Shown: positions 11,060 through 21,608 of the stretch, one piece after another | Numbering within the stretch: the stretch's first letter is position 1 | Layout of the letters: each line of letters opens with the position of its first letter | NCBI RefSeq assembly: GCF_907165205.1 | Contig: NC_058192.1 | Coordinates: 3,720,001-3,784,000, forward strand | Direction: 5' to 3' | DNA from: Coccinella septempunctata | Taxonomy: Eukaryota; Arthropoda; Insecta; Coleoptera; Coccinellidae | DNA: 64,000 nucleotides | The notes under the pieces: model-generated | Seen by the model: only the letters and a program-made list of their open reading frames with translations | Database searches by the model: none | What the model was told of the DNA's origin: nothing | Position numbers and translations under genes: made by a program

Positions 11060-12280
11060 ATAATTCATTCAAATTTATTTTAGCAGTCGGTTGGCCATGA
11101 AATAATTTCCTCAAGTTTTTGTAACTAGAACGAAGTTAGGTTGGCACTCATGAAATGTCGTTAATGTCATAACGCCGTTGCCACAACTAATATCAATTTT
11201 TATTACGAAAATTCGAAAATGCCGAAAGTGATTGAAAAAAGAGACAGGGTTTCAGGAAGTGCTATTTAGAATTCAGGTCCGCTCATTCAAATAGTCATAC
11301 CCTGATATTCTAAAATCCACAATACGTCAGACGGTAGCGAACATATTCAAGGTAAGAGAATTTATATAATGTTTCATCTGAATCTAAACGACTTATATTT
11401 CAGCTGAATATTTCCACAATCAGAAATATTGTGAATGAAGAGTAATGACAAAGAATTTCCTTCTATTGGGAGACCCAAAAAAGTGGTGGCATTTCATACA
11501 GAATTTTATGTTTGAGTGAATTAATGCGAAAAGTTAACTACAGGATTTTCGATAAATGTCATCGGAGAATGAGTTCCCTAAAATGGATTTTTCTGTTTTT
11601 CATTTGACTTGTCCTATACAATGTAAATGTCTTAAGGTACTAATAAATACCTAAATATTATAATTACATCAATTTATTAAGATGAATAGCCACAAATACA
11701 CGCAAGTTGCCCTGTTACTGTTTATTCATGTGAAATTTTTGTTCAACGGTGAAGTTGCATCTTAACTTGAAACTTCCTTCAACTCCTTTCACTTATATTG
11801 ATGCAAGATGATTTTTGTTGAAGAATTTAACATTCTTGTAATTATCTGTTAATTCCTCCAGGAAATACCTACCCATTCCCAACCACTGCATCATATGCAT
11901 TTCATCTTCGAGTTAATATTTTTGAAATCTACAAATGATGTAAGCCAAAGAAGATAACGAACATTAACTCTCCTCAAGCTAGTGCATATTATGATATTAT
12001 ACTGATCTCTTATATTTTCCATGCAAATAACTGGATTTGGTATGCCTTCAATCAGTTTGTATAAACTTCAATTATGTCACATATTTTCCGAAGAGATTCG
12101 ACATTGTGATAAAATACGTAATAACAGAAACTTTTACGTAGAACGGGCAACATAGCGTTGATTTAAAACCCAAAAATGTTTTGACAAGCGTCATAACCCC
12201 ACATTTTCGTACTATACAGAGTGAAATGTGTCAAATTTCCATGGCCAACCGACTGCTAAAATAAAGTTGAATGAAGTATA
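11060..12280 (-). mobile_element. Element X copy 2, complete, nested in MITE A
   Basis: Inverted termini of about 38 bp (GAATGAAGTA at the outside; CCATGGCCAACCGACTGC inside) are flanked by TA. The uninterrupted MITE sequence AATAACTAGCTA shows the target was a single TA that has been duplicated. It is about 1.22 kb with no open frame shared with the other copies, so non-autonomous. The orientation is opposite to copies 1 and 3. Confidence 0.85.
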
Positions 12281-12440
12281 GCTACATCTACTATACTACA
12301 TTTGTGGATTTTTTCAACAGAGTTGTATTCAGCCAATTTTTCACCGATAGTTTTCAATTTTTGAATTATTATTCTACAAAACGTTCAAATATTCATTGAA
12401 TGGCGTCCAACTTAGTTGGATTCTGTTGGGTTCTTTGAAT

Positions 12441-13032
12441 GGGCAAGTTTCCTAAAACTCCAAAACCGAATTTAAAATTATTTATGGAAACCCCTTTCCA
12501 TTAGTTATACAACACGTAAAAGATTCGCTTCAAAATTAAGAAATTTCAGAAATATACCCTTCGAAACTTCGAGTATGTAAAAGCTTGTGACGTAGAATGC
12601 CTTTACTAAAGTCTAGTAATTTTTGTTGATTAGACAACAGTGGAACTGATCAAGAAGATATAGAATTCTATATCCACACATTTCAAAAAATTGTTTCTGT
12701 AATCTGTGTCTATATATTCTTAAAAACGATGACATTTTGTGTCATTGTTTGATATTTCTATGCACTGTTTGTTTTCCTTGTCAAATGTGATCACCAAACT
12801 TGATATTTATTAAGTCTATGATGATCATAAAACTTTCATGACCTTTATTGATTCGACGGGCGTTGCCGGATTGTGAAAATGACGTAGAATGTTCATAAGA
12901 GAGCACTTTTGAAATCAGAATTTACGTAAGTGAATACAGACAAAACGCAATATAATATTCTAAAATAATTTCGATATATTTGAGTTATAAGGATTTCAAT
13001 GACTTATATTTTGAAATTTGGGAAAATACCCC
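12441..13032. mobile_element. Unidentified 592-bp insertion in MITE A
   Basis: The MITE sequence GGTTCTTTGAAT continues at ATTTCTGGTATTTTTATGG; other copies read straight through. The 592-bp insert begins GGGCAAGTTTCCTAAAA. Read inward from its other end it begins GGGGTATTTTCCCAAAT, a weak inverted similarity over about 17 bp with a possible AT duplication. I recognise no family and see no coding frame. A frame at 12985-13326 runs across the right junction and is not meaningful. Confidence 0.5.
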
Positions 13033-13272
13033 ATTTCTGGTATTTTTATGGTACGTAATGGTCGTAATGAGAAAACTGGAAGACGTGGGTGATATCTTGT
13101 GTCCGGAAAAGATTCTTTGGTGAAATAAAACTAAAAATATTTTTTTATGGTTGTTCAACAGTCTGTATCTTTCGAACTGAGCCGATTCGGAAAAAATGGA
13201 AACAGAAAAAAGTGTTTCTTTTGACCGCAAGGATCTACTCTTGAAATATCCCTCTGCGTCAAAGACTGTATA

Positions 13273-15921
13273 CGACATAGAAAACAGAACAACCAGTATT
13301 AATGAATTTATTACAAGTTTTCGCACGCAGAAAGGAAAAGGAAAAGAGAAAAATTGATACTGTGTTTTCTATTGAGGCATACCACCCCAGGGAAGTTATA
13401 TATAAGGTAAATCGAGAAATCTTCAACCCAAATATCCCCGACATGTTCTATGGATGAAAGCTCGGGGTATCTAGAGAGCCGATGAAATATATAGACTTGA
13501 CAAAATGACACTCTTTTTGGAAAAGTGGGTTGGACAGGTTTTCGTGTTTTTATACAGGGTGTTTCGAAAAAAGGTGACCCCGTCTCTAGGATAGGTAGAA
13601 AACCGAAAAATAATTGGGGTTTACTCAGCAAAAATTCTCGTAATGCCATCCGTTATCAAGGCATTCAGGGCATTAAAAACATAATAAATTTTAATCCAAT
13701 TCATCCGTCTATATCCGCAGAATCAAAATATATGTATGAGTATTCACTCAAATCTCGTAATGAATTCCGAGGCAGCCTCTAATAAATCCCGCGAAATGAT
13801 CATTTTGCTCTGTTCAACGTTACACCTTTGCTATCAAAACATCGTTACAGTTCGCTGTATGATATTCTCGTCGTATAAAGGAGCAAAAGCGCTCAGTAAT
13901 ATTGTAGCAGTGTTATTGTAAACGGTTATAGTCTAATAGAAAGCCGGGATTGATAACCTCTAGTCTGCGAAGTGGAATAATGGCAACATCGAATAAGAGC
14001 GAATCGACGTCTAACGTATGTACATATGCTCAAATGTACCTTTATGCACCATAATAATTACGGAGCTGAGAGATGTGTTCTCTGAATGCTGAAACCTGGA
14101 ATATGAATATCAATTTCGACTACAGAATTGGAGCCACACATGTGAACGTACATATGTTACAACCGTGCCTAATTCCAATTAATATTTATCCTTACTTGGA
14201 TGCTGGAATACGTGGAGTGGTCGGTATATTTGAAACAAGATTTACATCAAGAGATTACCATCTGCTTTTTCCGATACAGAGTGGATGTAAGATTCCACCG
14301 AAAAACACAGATATACTTCGAGTAAGTATCATCATGCAAGTATTAAGAGGCATTCTCCTCCCAGTGACAGCATCAGAGTGACGTGGGTGCTAACGCTGAA
14401 TGAGAGCCTCAGATCTCTGTTAGTAAAACTTGTATCAGCATAATAAAAATTCGAATCGTTTTATCTTCGAAATGGAGATATAAGGGAAAATCTCTGATTT
14501 TACAAACGTGGCATTCACCTTGTGCTCTTCATACCTCAAACCGTGACCTCAAATATGAAAATTTCTCGTTTCCATCAACAACCAATGAAAATACTTTATT
14601 AATTCAGTGGGATCCCAACCAAGTCTCGAGTCCCATTAAAGATTATACCTCGACCAATAATCAAGGCAGATCAAGAACCACTCACCCCAAAATTATACTG
14701 CAAGCGTTTAGTCTGAATGGAGTAAACCACTTCTCCCATCGAAATATCCTGTTAAATAATATGCCTGGAGATCTTGAAATGAGGGCTCTCAGTGGGTGAG
14801 TTGTATCCATTACGCCGCCGCCATCTTTTATTGCCAACCCAAAGAGGAATATTTAAATATGCAGCTATTTAATCTTGTAGAGTGTTTCAATTCGTCTTGA
14901 AAATTAATTCATTTACTTTACGCTAACTTCATTCATGAGCCGTATCTTTGCGAAAAGGAATTATTTACAGCATGCTTCTGCCAGCAGCTCCAACTTTCAA
15001 CGGAATATTAACGCAGGTTCAACTTTGATACGACGAAAACAAGGATACGGATGGATTTTCCGTTATGTACAAACTGGCGAATGCGCGCTAAGTATCCCGA
15101 GGTGAATTCCGATAATTCTGAATGCGAAGTTCAAATCAAAACAGAATTGAATTTAATAAATGATTCATTCGAGATTTCGATAGGTTCGAAGAAATATTTC
15201 TCTCAAGTTAATATCGAGCAAAATATGGTCCTCATGGCGCCCGCTATTGAAAATGGAGCTCCGCTTTTATCTTCCTCTATATTCAATTACATGTACGCAA
15301 ATTATGCAGTGTATTTTCAGGTTTGGTGGAAATTCCTTTGCGAATATCCTCTGTCAGGTTTAAGCTGGACTGAAACTGAAAAATCACCTTTATCGCTCCG
15401 TATTACAGTGAAGATTGGATTAGTTTTGCCTGTACAGGCGGAAATGAAAGATTTATGTACTCCTCCTATTGTTGTGTTGACGTGGCGAAGAGTAAATATC
15501 ATTCATCATCTTCTTCGTTGGGATGGAGGAAGTTATTTGATTCCGCCATGAGGAAATTGAAAGGCTTCATTTTTTAGATATTAGCCCAACAATCGGAGAG
15601 TGATGAACTTTTACAGTTTATGTGAAGTGAGAGCTTTATATTGTATCAGTTTGTTCTTGCAGGTTGTCCTAATTTTTCTTGTCTGTTCTCTTTACAATAA
15701 TATCGACGTTTGGAGTAGTTTTATTGTTCCTTCGTCACCAGTCAAAGTGTCAAAGAGGTCTTCAACTCCTATGATTTACTAATTTTCAATTGTAATAATT
15801 GGATTGTACCTATATATTCGGAAATAATGAAAAAATGACAAGGCCTTAACAGGGAGGCAATGAATACAATAATAAGAATTAATTCAGATGCATACTACCC
15901 GCTGATATGAATATCAACAAG
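13273..15921. other. Long interval with no recognised gene
   Basis: TATACAGGGTGTTTCG at 13546-13561 resembles the outer end of many insect MITEs, but I find no partner end. The longest non-transposon open frame of the left half lies at 15051-15551 on the plus strand (166 codons, ending LLRWDGGSYLIPP). It shows no motif I know, and I see no splice or promoter support. It could be an exon or chance. Frames at 13311-13649 and 14073-14381 are likewise unsupported. Confidence 0.3.
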
Positions 15922-15962
15922 TACTGATGGTTTCGGTCTCATTTGACCTCGTCAGAGTAACA
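15922..15962 (-). ncRNA. Hammerhead-ribozyme-like core, minus strand
   Basis: Read on the minus strand: stem I 5' side UACU (15959-15956), CUGACGA (15955-15949), helix II GGUC/GACC (15948-15945 and 15938-15935) with hexaloop AAAUGA, GAAA (15934-15931), then CCA, the would-be cleavage dinucleotide UC (15927-15926), and AGUA (15925-15922), which pairs with UACU. All invariant catalytic-core positions of a hammerhead are present. Helix III is essentially absent: only the A-U closing pair remains around a 3-nt loop. Compared with the plus-strand partner, AGG has been lost there. It may be inactive, or active only as a dimer. Confidence 0.6.
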
Positions 15963-16011
15963 CAGCTCCTTCCCCGATAGAAAAACGTTTGGAATTGATG
16001 GACCCTAATTA

Positions 16012-16060
16012 AACGCTTCTGACGAGGTCAAATGAGACCGAAACCAAGGTCAGCAGCATC
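16012..16060 (+). ncRNA. Hammerhead-ribozyme-like core, plus strand
   Basis: CUGACGA (16019-16025), helix II GGUC/GACC (16026-16029 and 16036-16039) with loop AAAUGA, GAAA (16040-16043), CC-AA-GG forming a very short helix III (16044-16049), then UC (16050-16051) as the expected cleavage site. Such minimal helix III is typical of type I hammerheads in animal retroelements and satellites. Stem I is poor: UU before the core can pair only with AG after the cleavage site. It is the inverted twin of 15929-15956, with 28 of 28 bases complementary and 61 bp between them. The closest known context is Penelope-like retroelements and SINE- or retrozyme-like repeats. No RT is visible beside it. Confidence 0.62.
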
Positions 16061-16089
16061 TGCTCTTCTTCGGTGGAACGTTCCCCATT

Positions 16090-17105
16090 TACACTGCTCA
16101 AAAAAATTAACGCACATTATGGAAATCTCAAATTTATTCTACAACTGAAGGTGTTCTCAATGATAATTATTTTTATCAGAATTATGCATGCATATGTTAT
16201 CCACTTTCGACGGTTTTCTTCAATAGAGATGTTTTTTCCCAGCAGGAATAAAAAAAGATGATATTATCTGATTTTGAATGTATTGGCTTCTAAAATCAAT
16301 TGTTCTCGATCAATTTGACCCAAGAGGAATGTGCCCAAGCGGTAGTTTTGCGAGAAGAAGGGTGGACATACACAAAAATTGCAGAAAGGTTTGGAGTTAC
16401 CCATACAAGTGTGTCCAGAATGTTGCAGCGATTCAGGGGGACAGGTATGAATGTCAGAAGACCAGGACAGGGTAGACCACGGGTAACAACTGCCGTTCAA
16501 GAACGTTACTTGAGAGTTTCTTCGTTGAGACAACGGTTTGCAACCGCTCGCCTCCTTCAAATTCAGCTTGAGCAAACTCATGAGGTGCAAATTAGCACTC
16601 AGACAATAAGAAATCGTCTCAGAGAATATGATTTAAGGCCTCGTGTCGCGGCAAGAGGCCCAGCTCTTACCCCAGCCCATCGAAGGGTGCGTTTGGATTG
16701 AACAGGTTTGGGACAACCTCAATAGAAGGCTGAGAAGTTCAGAAAATCATCCAGCTACTCTTAATGACTTAGGAATCCAACTCGGGGAAATCTGGGAAGG
16801 ATTAGATCAGAACATTTTAAGATCACTCATTTTGAGTATGAACCGTCGTTGCCGAGCTGTAATTAACGCAAGGGGTGGAAATACCAAGTATTAAATCACT
16901 TATCAGCATTTCAGTATTTTGAAAATTGTTCATTTCTCTTCTTTCATATAAGATTCGGTGAAATCCTGAATTTTTCTTCCATTTAATGTGTCTTGTTTCG
17001 TTCAAAACCTTCCCGAGAGAACATAGAAAATAAGTTATAAAGTCAATGTAGAGTTAACTTTCATTAAAATTGAGATTTTCAGAATGTGCGTCAATGTGCA
17101 GTGTA
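16090..17105 (+). mobile_element. Tc1-like element copy 2, internal-deletion derivative
   Basis: TA at both ends; TIRs CACTGCTCAAAAAAATTAAC and the inverted GAATGTGCGTCAATGTGCAG. The transposase frame runs NLTQEECAQAVVLREEGWTY through both DNA-binding helices to TPAHRRVRLD, then joins NEQVWDN-type sequence. Compared with the copy at 17900, the deletion removes about 450 bp including both catalytic aspartates. The deletion lies between two GATT tetranucleotides. It keeps the DNA-binding half of the protein and both ends. It inserted 45 bp beyond the plus-strand hammerhead core. Confidence 0.93.
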
Positions 17106-17899
17106 GTTGGCTTAACGATGGCAAATTGGCTAGTTCAATTCACATCGTAACACTTGTTAATATCTATTATCAACCTTAATAATATCTCTTTGGTCTCAAT
17201 GAAAGATTTCTTGAGTGATTCCATCAGGGGTGGCAGATTTAACATGTGCAAGGAGAAAATTCAAGGCAGCGTCTATGCTTCTATGCGTAAAGCATAGTTA
17301 CAGCTTCCTTCTCTCCCACCGAATCTGGTAACTACAGCGTTTCTCCCCAGTTGTCGGCCATCCAGCGCATATATTAGCCAGCCATTCAGTCCGTTTTCCA
17401 GATATCTCAAAGACACTTCGCGATCCATTCGAGGGCCGTGTTATCCCTCTATCGCCTCTACTGGAAAGCACTCAACACTCTTTAATGGGATCAATGGAAC
17501 GTAGTGGTGAGGCATGGCTGCCGTCGCCAAAAATGGGGGACGACCTGCTGCGAGAGACACTCCACACTCCAGTGTCTCGGCCCGTCTCCTACGCTCAGAA
17601 AGCGAGGAATTTATTCAGTACAATTGATTTAGGAGTCGGAACGTCGTCGTTGAGGGTGGAGACAGGATTCTGGTAGTATTTATTTCGGCGACGGTTTCCC
17701 CTGAATGGAACTGAGAGGAGATTTTTTCTTAATTCGAGCAACTTTCCCTTCACGGGCCAAATTTCCTATTCAACGAAACCTGAGTGAATCTTCATGTCTT
17801 TTTGCAGGATTGGTTAGTACACTGCTCAAAAATTTTTGCTCCAGTCTCAGATTCTTCAAAATCCCCTAGGTCTCCACGATGCTGGAGTAAATCCCGATA
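17106..17899. other. Unannotated interval between two Tc1 copies
   Basis: About 800 bp, less AT-rich at 17280-17600. TACACTGCTCAAAAATTTTT at 17818 resembles a Tc1 TIR tip 80 bp before the real one at 17900, but the similarity stops after about 13 bp. No gene recognised. The frame at 17485-17676 is unsupported. Confidence 0.3.
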
Positions 17900-19422
17900 T
17901 ACACTGCGCAAAAAAATTAACGCACATTATGGAAATCTCAAATTTATTCTACAACTGAAGGTGTCCTCAATGATAATTATTTTTATCAGAATTATGCATG
18001 CATATGTTATCCACTTTCGACGGTTTTCTTCAATACAGATGTTTTTTCCCAGCAGGAATAAAAAAAGATGATATTATCAGATTTTGAATGTATTGGCTCC
18101 ATTCAAAAATCAGTTGTTCTCGATCAGTTCTAGTGATCAATAGTTTTTCTTTCGTTTGATTTTCTACGCTCGATCGCTATGCAACGCGAAACACGCATTT
18201 GACCAAAGAGGAATGTGCCCAAGCGGTAATTTTGCGAGAAGAAGGGTGCACACACACGAGAATTGCAGAAAGGTTTGAATTTTCCAATACAAGTGTGTCC
18301 AGAATGTTGCAGCGATTCAGGGAGACAGGTATGAATGTCCGAAGACCAGGACAGGGTAGATCAAGGGTGACAACTGCCATTCAAGAACGTTACTTGAGAG
18401 TTTCTTCGTTGAGACAACGGTTCGCAACCACTCGTCTCCTTCAAATTCAGCTTGAGCAAACTCATGAGGTGCAAATTAGCACTCAGACAATAAGGAATCG
18501 CCTCAGAGAATATGATTTAAGGCCTCGTGTCGCGGCAAGAGGCCCAGTTCTTACCCCAGACCATCGAAAGGCGCGTTTGGATTTTGCGAGAGAGCATATC
18601 CATTGGGAAGAGGCCGATTGGGAAATAGTTCTCGTCACAGATGAGTCTAGATTCTGCCTCTACCATTGTGATCGACGTTCCCTTGTATACAGACGTCCAC
18701 ATGAAAGATATGCTCAGTGCAATTTCCTGAATACTACTGGTTTCGGGGGAGGATCGATTATGGTATGGGATGGAATATCTTTGACTGCTCGCGCAGACCT
18801 AGTGGTCGTTGATAATGGAGCTATGAATGCTGATAAGTATATAAGGAACATTCTTGAAGTAGTGCCATTTGCCCCATACATTGGTGAAAATTTCATTTTT
18901 ATGGACGATAATGCCAGACCCCATCGTGCACGCATCGTTCAGGAGTACCTTGAAGAGGTTGAATTCTCTCGAATGGAATGGCCAGCAAGAAGTCCAGATC
19001 TCAATCCGATTGAGCAGGTTTGGGACAACCTCAATAGAAGGCTGAGAAGTTCAGAAAATCATCCAGCTACTCTTAACGACTTAGGAATCCAACTCGGAGA
19101 AATCTGGGAAGGATTAGATCAGAACATTTCAAGATCACTCATTTTGAATATGAACCGTCGTTGCCGAGCTGTAACTAACGCAAGGGGTGGAAATACCAAG
19201 TATTAAATCACTTATCAGCATTTCAGTATTTTGAAAATTGTTCATTTCTCTTCTTTCACATAAGATTCGGTGAAATCCTGAATTTTTCTTCCATTTAATG
19301 TGTCTTGTTTCGTTCAAAACCTTCCCGAGAGAACATAAAAACTAAGTTATAAAGTCAATGTAGAGTTAACTTTCATTAAAATTGAGATTTTCAGAATGTG
19401 CGTTAATTATTTTGCGTAGTGA
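17900..19422 (+). mobile_element. Tc1-like element copy 3, full length (about 1.5 kb)
   Basis: The left end is TA plus CACTGCGCAAAAAAATTAAC. The right end is the inverted AATGTGCGTTAATTATTTTG, then CGTAGTG; its outer TA duplication has decayed to GA. It contains the only nearly complete transposase of the window (18179-19206). Compared with it, copies 1 and 2 are internally deleted. It presumably belongs to the source lineage of those derivatives. Confidence 0.95.
18179..19206 (+). pseudogene. Tc1-family transposase (DD34E) with a single 1-base deletion near the start
   Basis: The enzyme binds the element's TIRs and catalyses cut-and-paste transposition into TA. The ATG at 18179 reads MQRETRI then TGA. 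In the copy at 8846 the same place reads MQHETRNLTQEEC, so one A has been lost from AATTTG here. From 18199 the frame is open for 335 codons to TAA at 19204. Visible are an N-terminal paired-like helix-turn-helix (SNTSVSRMLQRFRETG), the GRSR hinge (GRPR in the other copies), a second HTH (ISTQTIRNRLREY), catalytic VTDESRFCL and FMDDNARPH, and LNPIEQVWDN. There are 34 residues between the second aspartate and the glutamate. The restored length of about 342 residues is normal for Tc1. It is one frameshift from intact, so a young copy; a sequencing error is possible. Confidence 0.9.
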
Positions 19423-20235
19423 TGAAGTTGATAACGATGATTGTGGATTTTGTAAGGCAGCAAAAAATAAGCTGACAGGCTCTATTTTCCTACGAAGAGT
19501 TACAGTGCCACTTGTAGTAACTCATCTCTTGTAGCATCGAGTAACAAAATATCAATAAATTGTTTCCGATAGTGAAAAATCACGCTCGAACGTGAAAAAC
19601 AGCCTACGTGGCGTTTTGCGCGTAAACGCCATAAATAAAGTACGGGCACCTATGTGAAATACGTACGACACGAAACCAGCCAAATTCGGGAATCGCATTA
19701 CTCAGTTACAACGTTCCAGTTCCTGGACAGAATCCATGAAAAATGTTTCTCAATTTATGCTTCAACGTGCGTCCCCAGGGAAATATCGCTTATTTCCGAA
19801 CGGAAGTCGATCCGGGGTAGTTTTTAAGAGGCGGCAAGTAATGAAAGTAGTTCCGAACGTTGCCGCATTCACGATGGAATCACGTATGGATTGGGTATTC
19901 CGTTATTCGCGATATTGAAACTCTAAATTCTCCACTGTGGTGATTCATTCTCTATCTGCGCTTCTCGTAAATCGTAATGAAATGGGAATTGTGCCGAAAT
20001 TTGACTTTTATGAGGAGTTCTCTGTGAACGGGCAGGTCTCAGAGGCCGCTGCAGTCAGTTTTTGGCGAGAGTACCTCTTGGCTTCCATAGTGGGACTCAG
20101 AAAAATGTTCAGTGAGGGAATCTCGGAAACTAAAAGAGCTAGACCAAAACCGATGACACGTTTCCAAGCTTTTTTTCAAAGGTACAAATTATGGTGAAAA
20201 CCGTAGCCTCCTACGATCAATCGTTTTTGAGTTAT
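19423..20235. other. Unannotated interval
   Basis: About 810 bp with mixed composition. The inverted GGCGTTTTGCGCGTAAACGCC at 19609-19629 can form a short hairpin. No gene or repeat recognised; the frames at 19736-19918 and 19937-20197 are unsupported. Confidence 0.3.
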
Positions 20236-20449
20236 TAGCAAACATTGTGATTTGGACTGTTTCGAAAAGTTCTCATAACTTTTTTGTGATTGAAGTTACA
20301 GATCTGAAACTTGAACCTTCTACAGGCACTTTTATACGTAGAATCTACTGACAAACGATTTTTTCCAATTAAAAAATGACAAATTCTATAAAAGTTTTCA
20401 TTTAAAAAACAAATTCGCCTAATAATTCGATATCTAGAACAGGATATAT

Positions 20450-21263
20450 ACGAAGCTTTAGGCCTTAGACTCAATACCGACGAAACCAAAATCCTGATAA
20501 GTCCCCAGAAAGCCTTCAAACACATATCAGCCTGGAGAATGAAACCCTAGAACAGGTCCAGCAGTTCAAATACTTGGGTAGCTTCATAAATACTAGGGCT
20601 AACCTAGACACGGAAATACACAACCGTATCAATTCGGCATCACAGGCATTCTGGAAGCTAAAGGACAGAATATTTCATAATCACGACCTCAATCTGAAGA
20701 CCAAGACAGCTGTTCACAAAGCAGTCGTCCTCCCATAGCTTCTTTACGGAAGCGAAAGCTGGACGCCCTACAGGCGACATATTAAACAGCTTGAACAAAC
20801 GCAACAACGTCATCTAAGACAGAAAATGCACATCAGATGGTTCCACAAAGTTTCGAATGCAAAAGTCTTGCAACGTGCGAGTTGTACAACAATTGAGACT
20901 CAAGTAACAAGTTCCCCACTCAGATGGAGCGGCCACATTCTGCGGATGCAAGACACAAGACTCACCAAAATAGCTCTGTATGGCGAATTGACAGAGGGAG
21001 CCCGGAATCCAGTAGGCCAGTATAAGCGGTTTAAGGATACACTACATCAATCCCTAAAATCAGTTAATGTCAATCATAACTGGGAACAACTAGCGTTAGA
21101 CAGGCCACAGTGGAGATCTATGGTGCATAGTTATAATGGAGATTCGAGAAGAATTCAGCGGCGGCCAGATCTGGTTGGTGAATATCCATGCCCGGAGTGT
21201 GGAAGAATCTGTAGGTCACGGTTGGGTCTCTTCAGTCACAGGAGGGCACACAGTCGCAATTAG
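20450..21263 (+). pseudogene. LINE reverse transcriptase C-terminus with C2H2 zinc finger
   Basis: The frame reads EALGLRLNTDETKIL, then FKYLGSFINTRANLDTEIH and RINSASQAFWKLKDRIF, the typical post-RT 'F-x-Y-L-G-S ... R-I-x-x-A' segment. A TAG then interrupts after HKAVVLP (about 20737). The open part from 20826 holds RWSGHILRMQDTRL, ALYGELTEGARNPVGQYKRF, KDTLHQSL and DRPQWRSMV. It ends in a finger of form C-x2-C-x12-H-x3-H (CPECGRICRSRLGLFSHRRA, then H). This arrangement is standard for the end of many animal LINE ORF2 proteins. The fingers, palm and YADD motif are lost by 5' truncation, so it cannot function. Confidence 0.85.
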
Positions 21264-21333
21264 CCCCAAGAAATTATATGTCTGTTCATTTTTATGTCTT
21301 TTTGTAGATTAATTCCCGGTAACGGGATTCAGC

Positions 21334-21353
21334 AATGAATGAATGAATGAATG
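21334..21353 (+). repeat. (AATG)5 3' tail of the LINE
   Basis: Five tandem AATG units directly before the right-hand copy of the duplicated target sequence, marking the 3' end of the retrotransposon. Confidence 0.85.
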
Positions 21354-21608
21354 AGTAGGTACGAAGAATCTACTGACAAACGATTATTTTTCAATTAAAA
21401 AATGACAAATTCGATAAAAGTTTGCATTTAAAAAAACAAAAATTTGCCTGATAAATCAAAATCTAGAACAAGAAAAAAATATTCAGCTCATCAGTGCATT
21501 CTCCGTAAAAAAGTGCCTGTAGGAGGTTCAAGTTTCAGATGTGTAACCCCAAAGACAAAAAAGTTATGAGAACTTTTCAAAATCTTCAAAATCTCATTTT
21601 TTGCTATG

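Larger units (their letters stand above)
10880..13272 (+). mobile_element. MITE family A copy carrying two nested insertions
   Basis: The left end reads TGCAGGATGAGTCTTTGACT and the right end is the inverted GTCAAAGACTGTATA. It aligns with the copies at 5744 and 23001. It is opened by element X (11060-12280) after AGAATAAC and by an unidentified insertion (12441-13032) after GGTTCTTTGAAT. Subtracting both leaves about 580 bp of MITE, with some small losses. No coding capacity. Confidence 0.78.
20442..21359 (+). mobile_element. 5'-truncated non-LTR retrotransposon (LINE) with AATG-repeat tail
   Basis: It is 5'-truncated and begins within the RT C-terminal region. It ends with five AATG units (21334-21353), a simple-repeat tail as in RTE-type and related LINEs rather than poly(A). 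It is flanked by 107- and 111-bp direct repeats of the host foldback element, presumably an unusually long target-site duplication. The two repeats differ at several positions, so the insertion is not recent. Confidence 0.82.
20236..21608. mobile_element. Foldback/MITE-like element of about 340 bp, split by a LINE insertion
   Basis: An 80-bp arm at 20265-20344 is repeated in inverted orientation at 21498-21577, with about 85-90% matches (for example GGTTCAAGTTTCAGAT in both). Weaker inverted similarity extends outwards to about 20236 and 21608. A 107-111-bp segment between the arms is present twice in direct orientation (20335-20441 and 21360-21470), flanking a retrotransposon piece. Removing one copy and the LINE leaves an element of about 340 bp with long TIRs and no coding capacity. 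Confidence 0.72.

Noticed and set aside
13546..13580. TATACAGGGTGTTTCG as a new MITE end
   Set aside because: It looks like a common insect transposon tip, but no inverted partner or second copy was found in the window.
15051..15551. 166-codon plus-strand frame as a host gene
   Set aside because: Longest non-transposon frame in the left half, but no domain, splice or repeat support; kept only as a note in the interval entry.
17818..17840. TACACTGCTCAAAAATTTTT as an additional Tc1 terminus
   Set aside because: Matches only about 13 bp of the TIR tip, with no inner TIR and no partner end.
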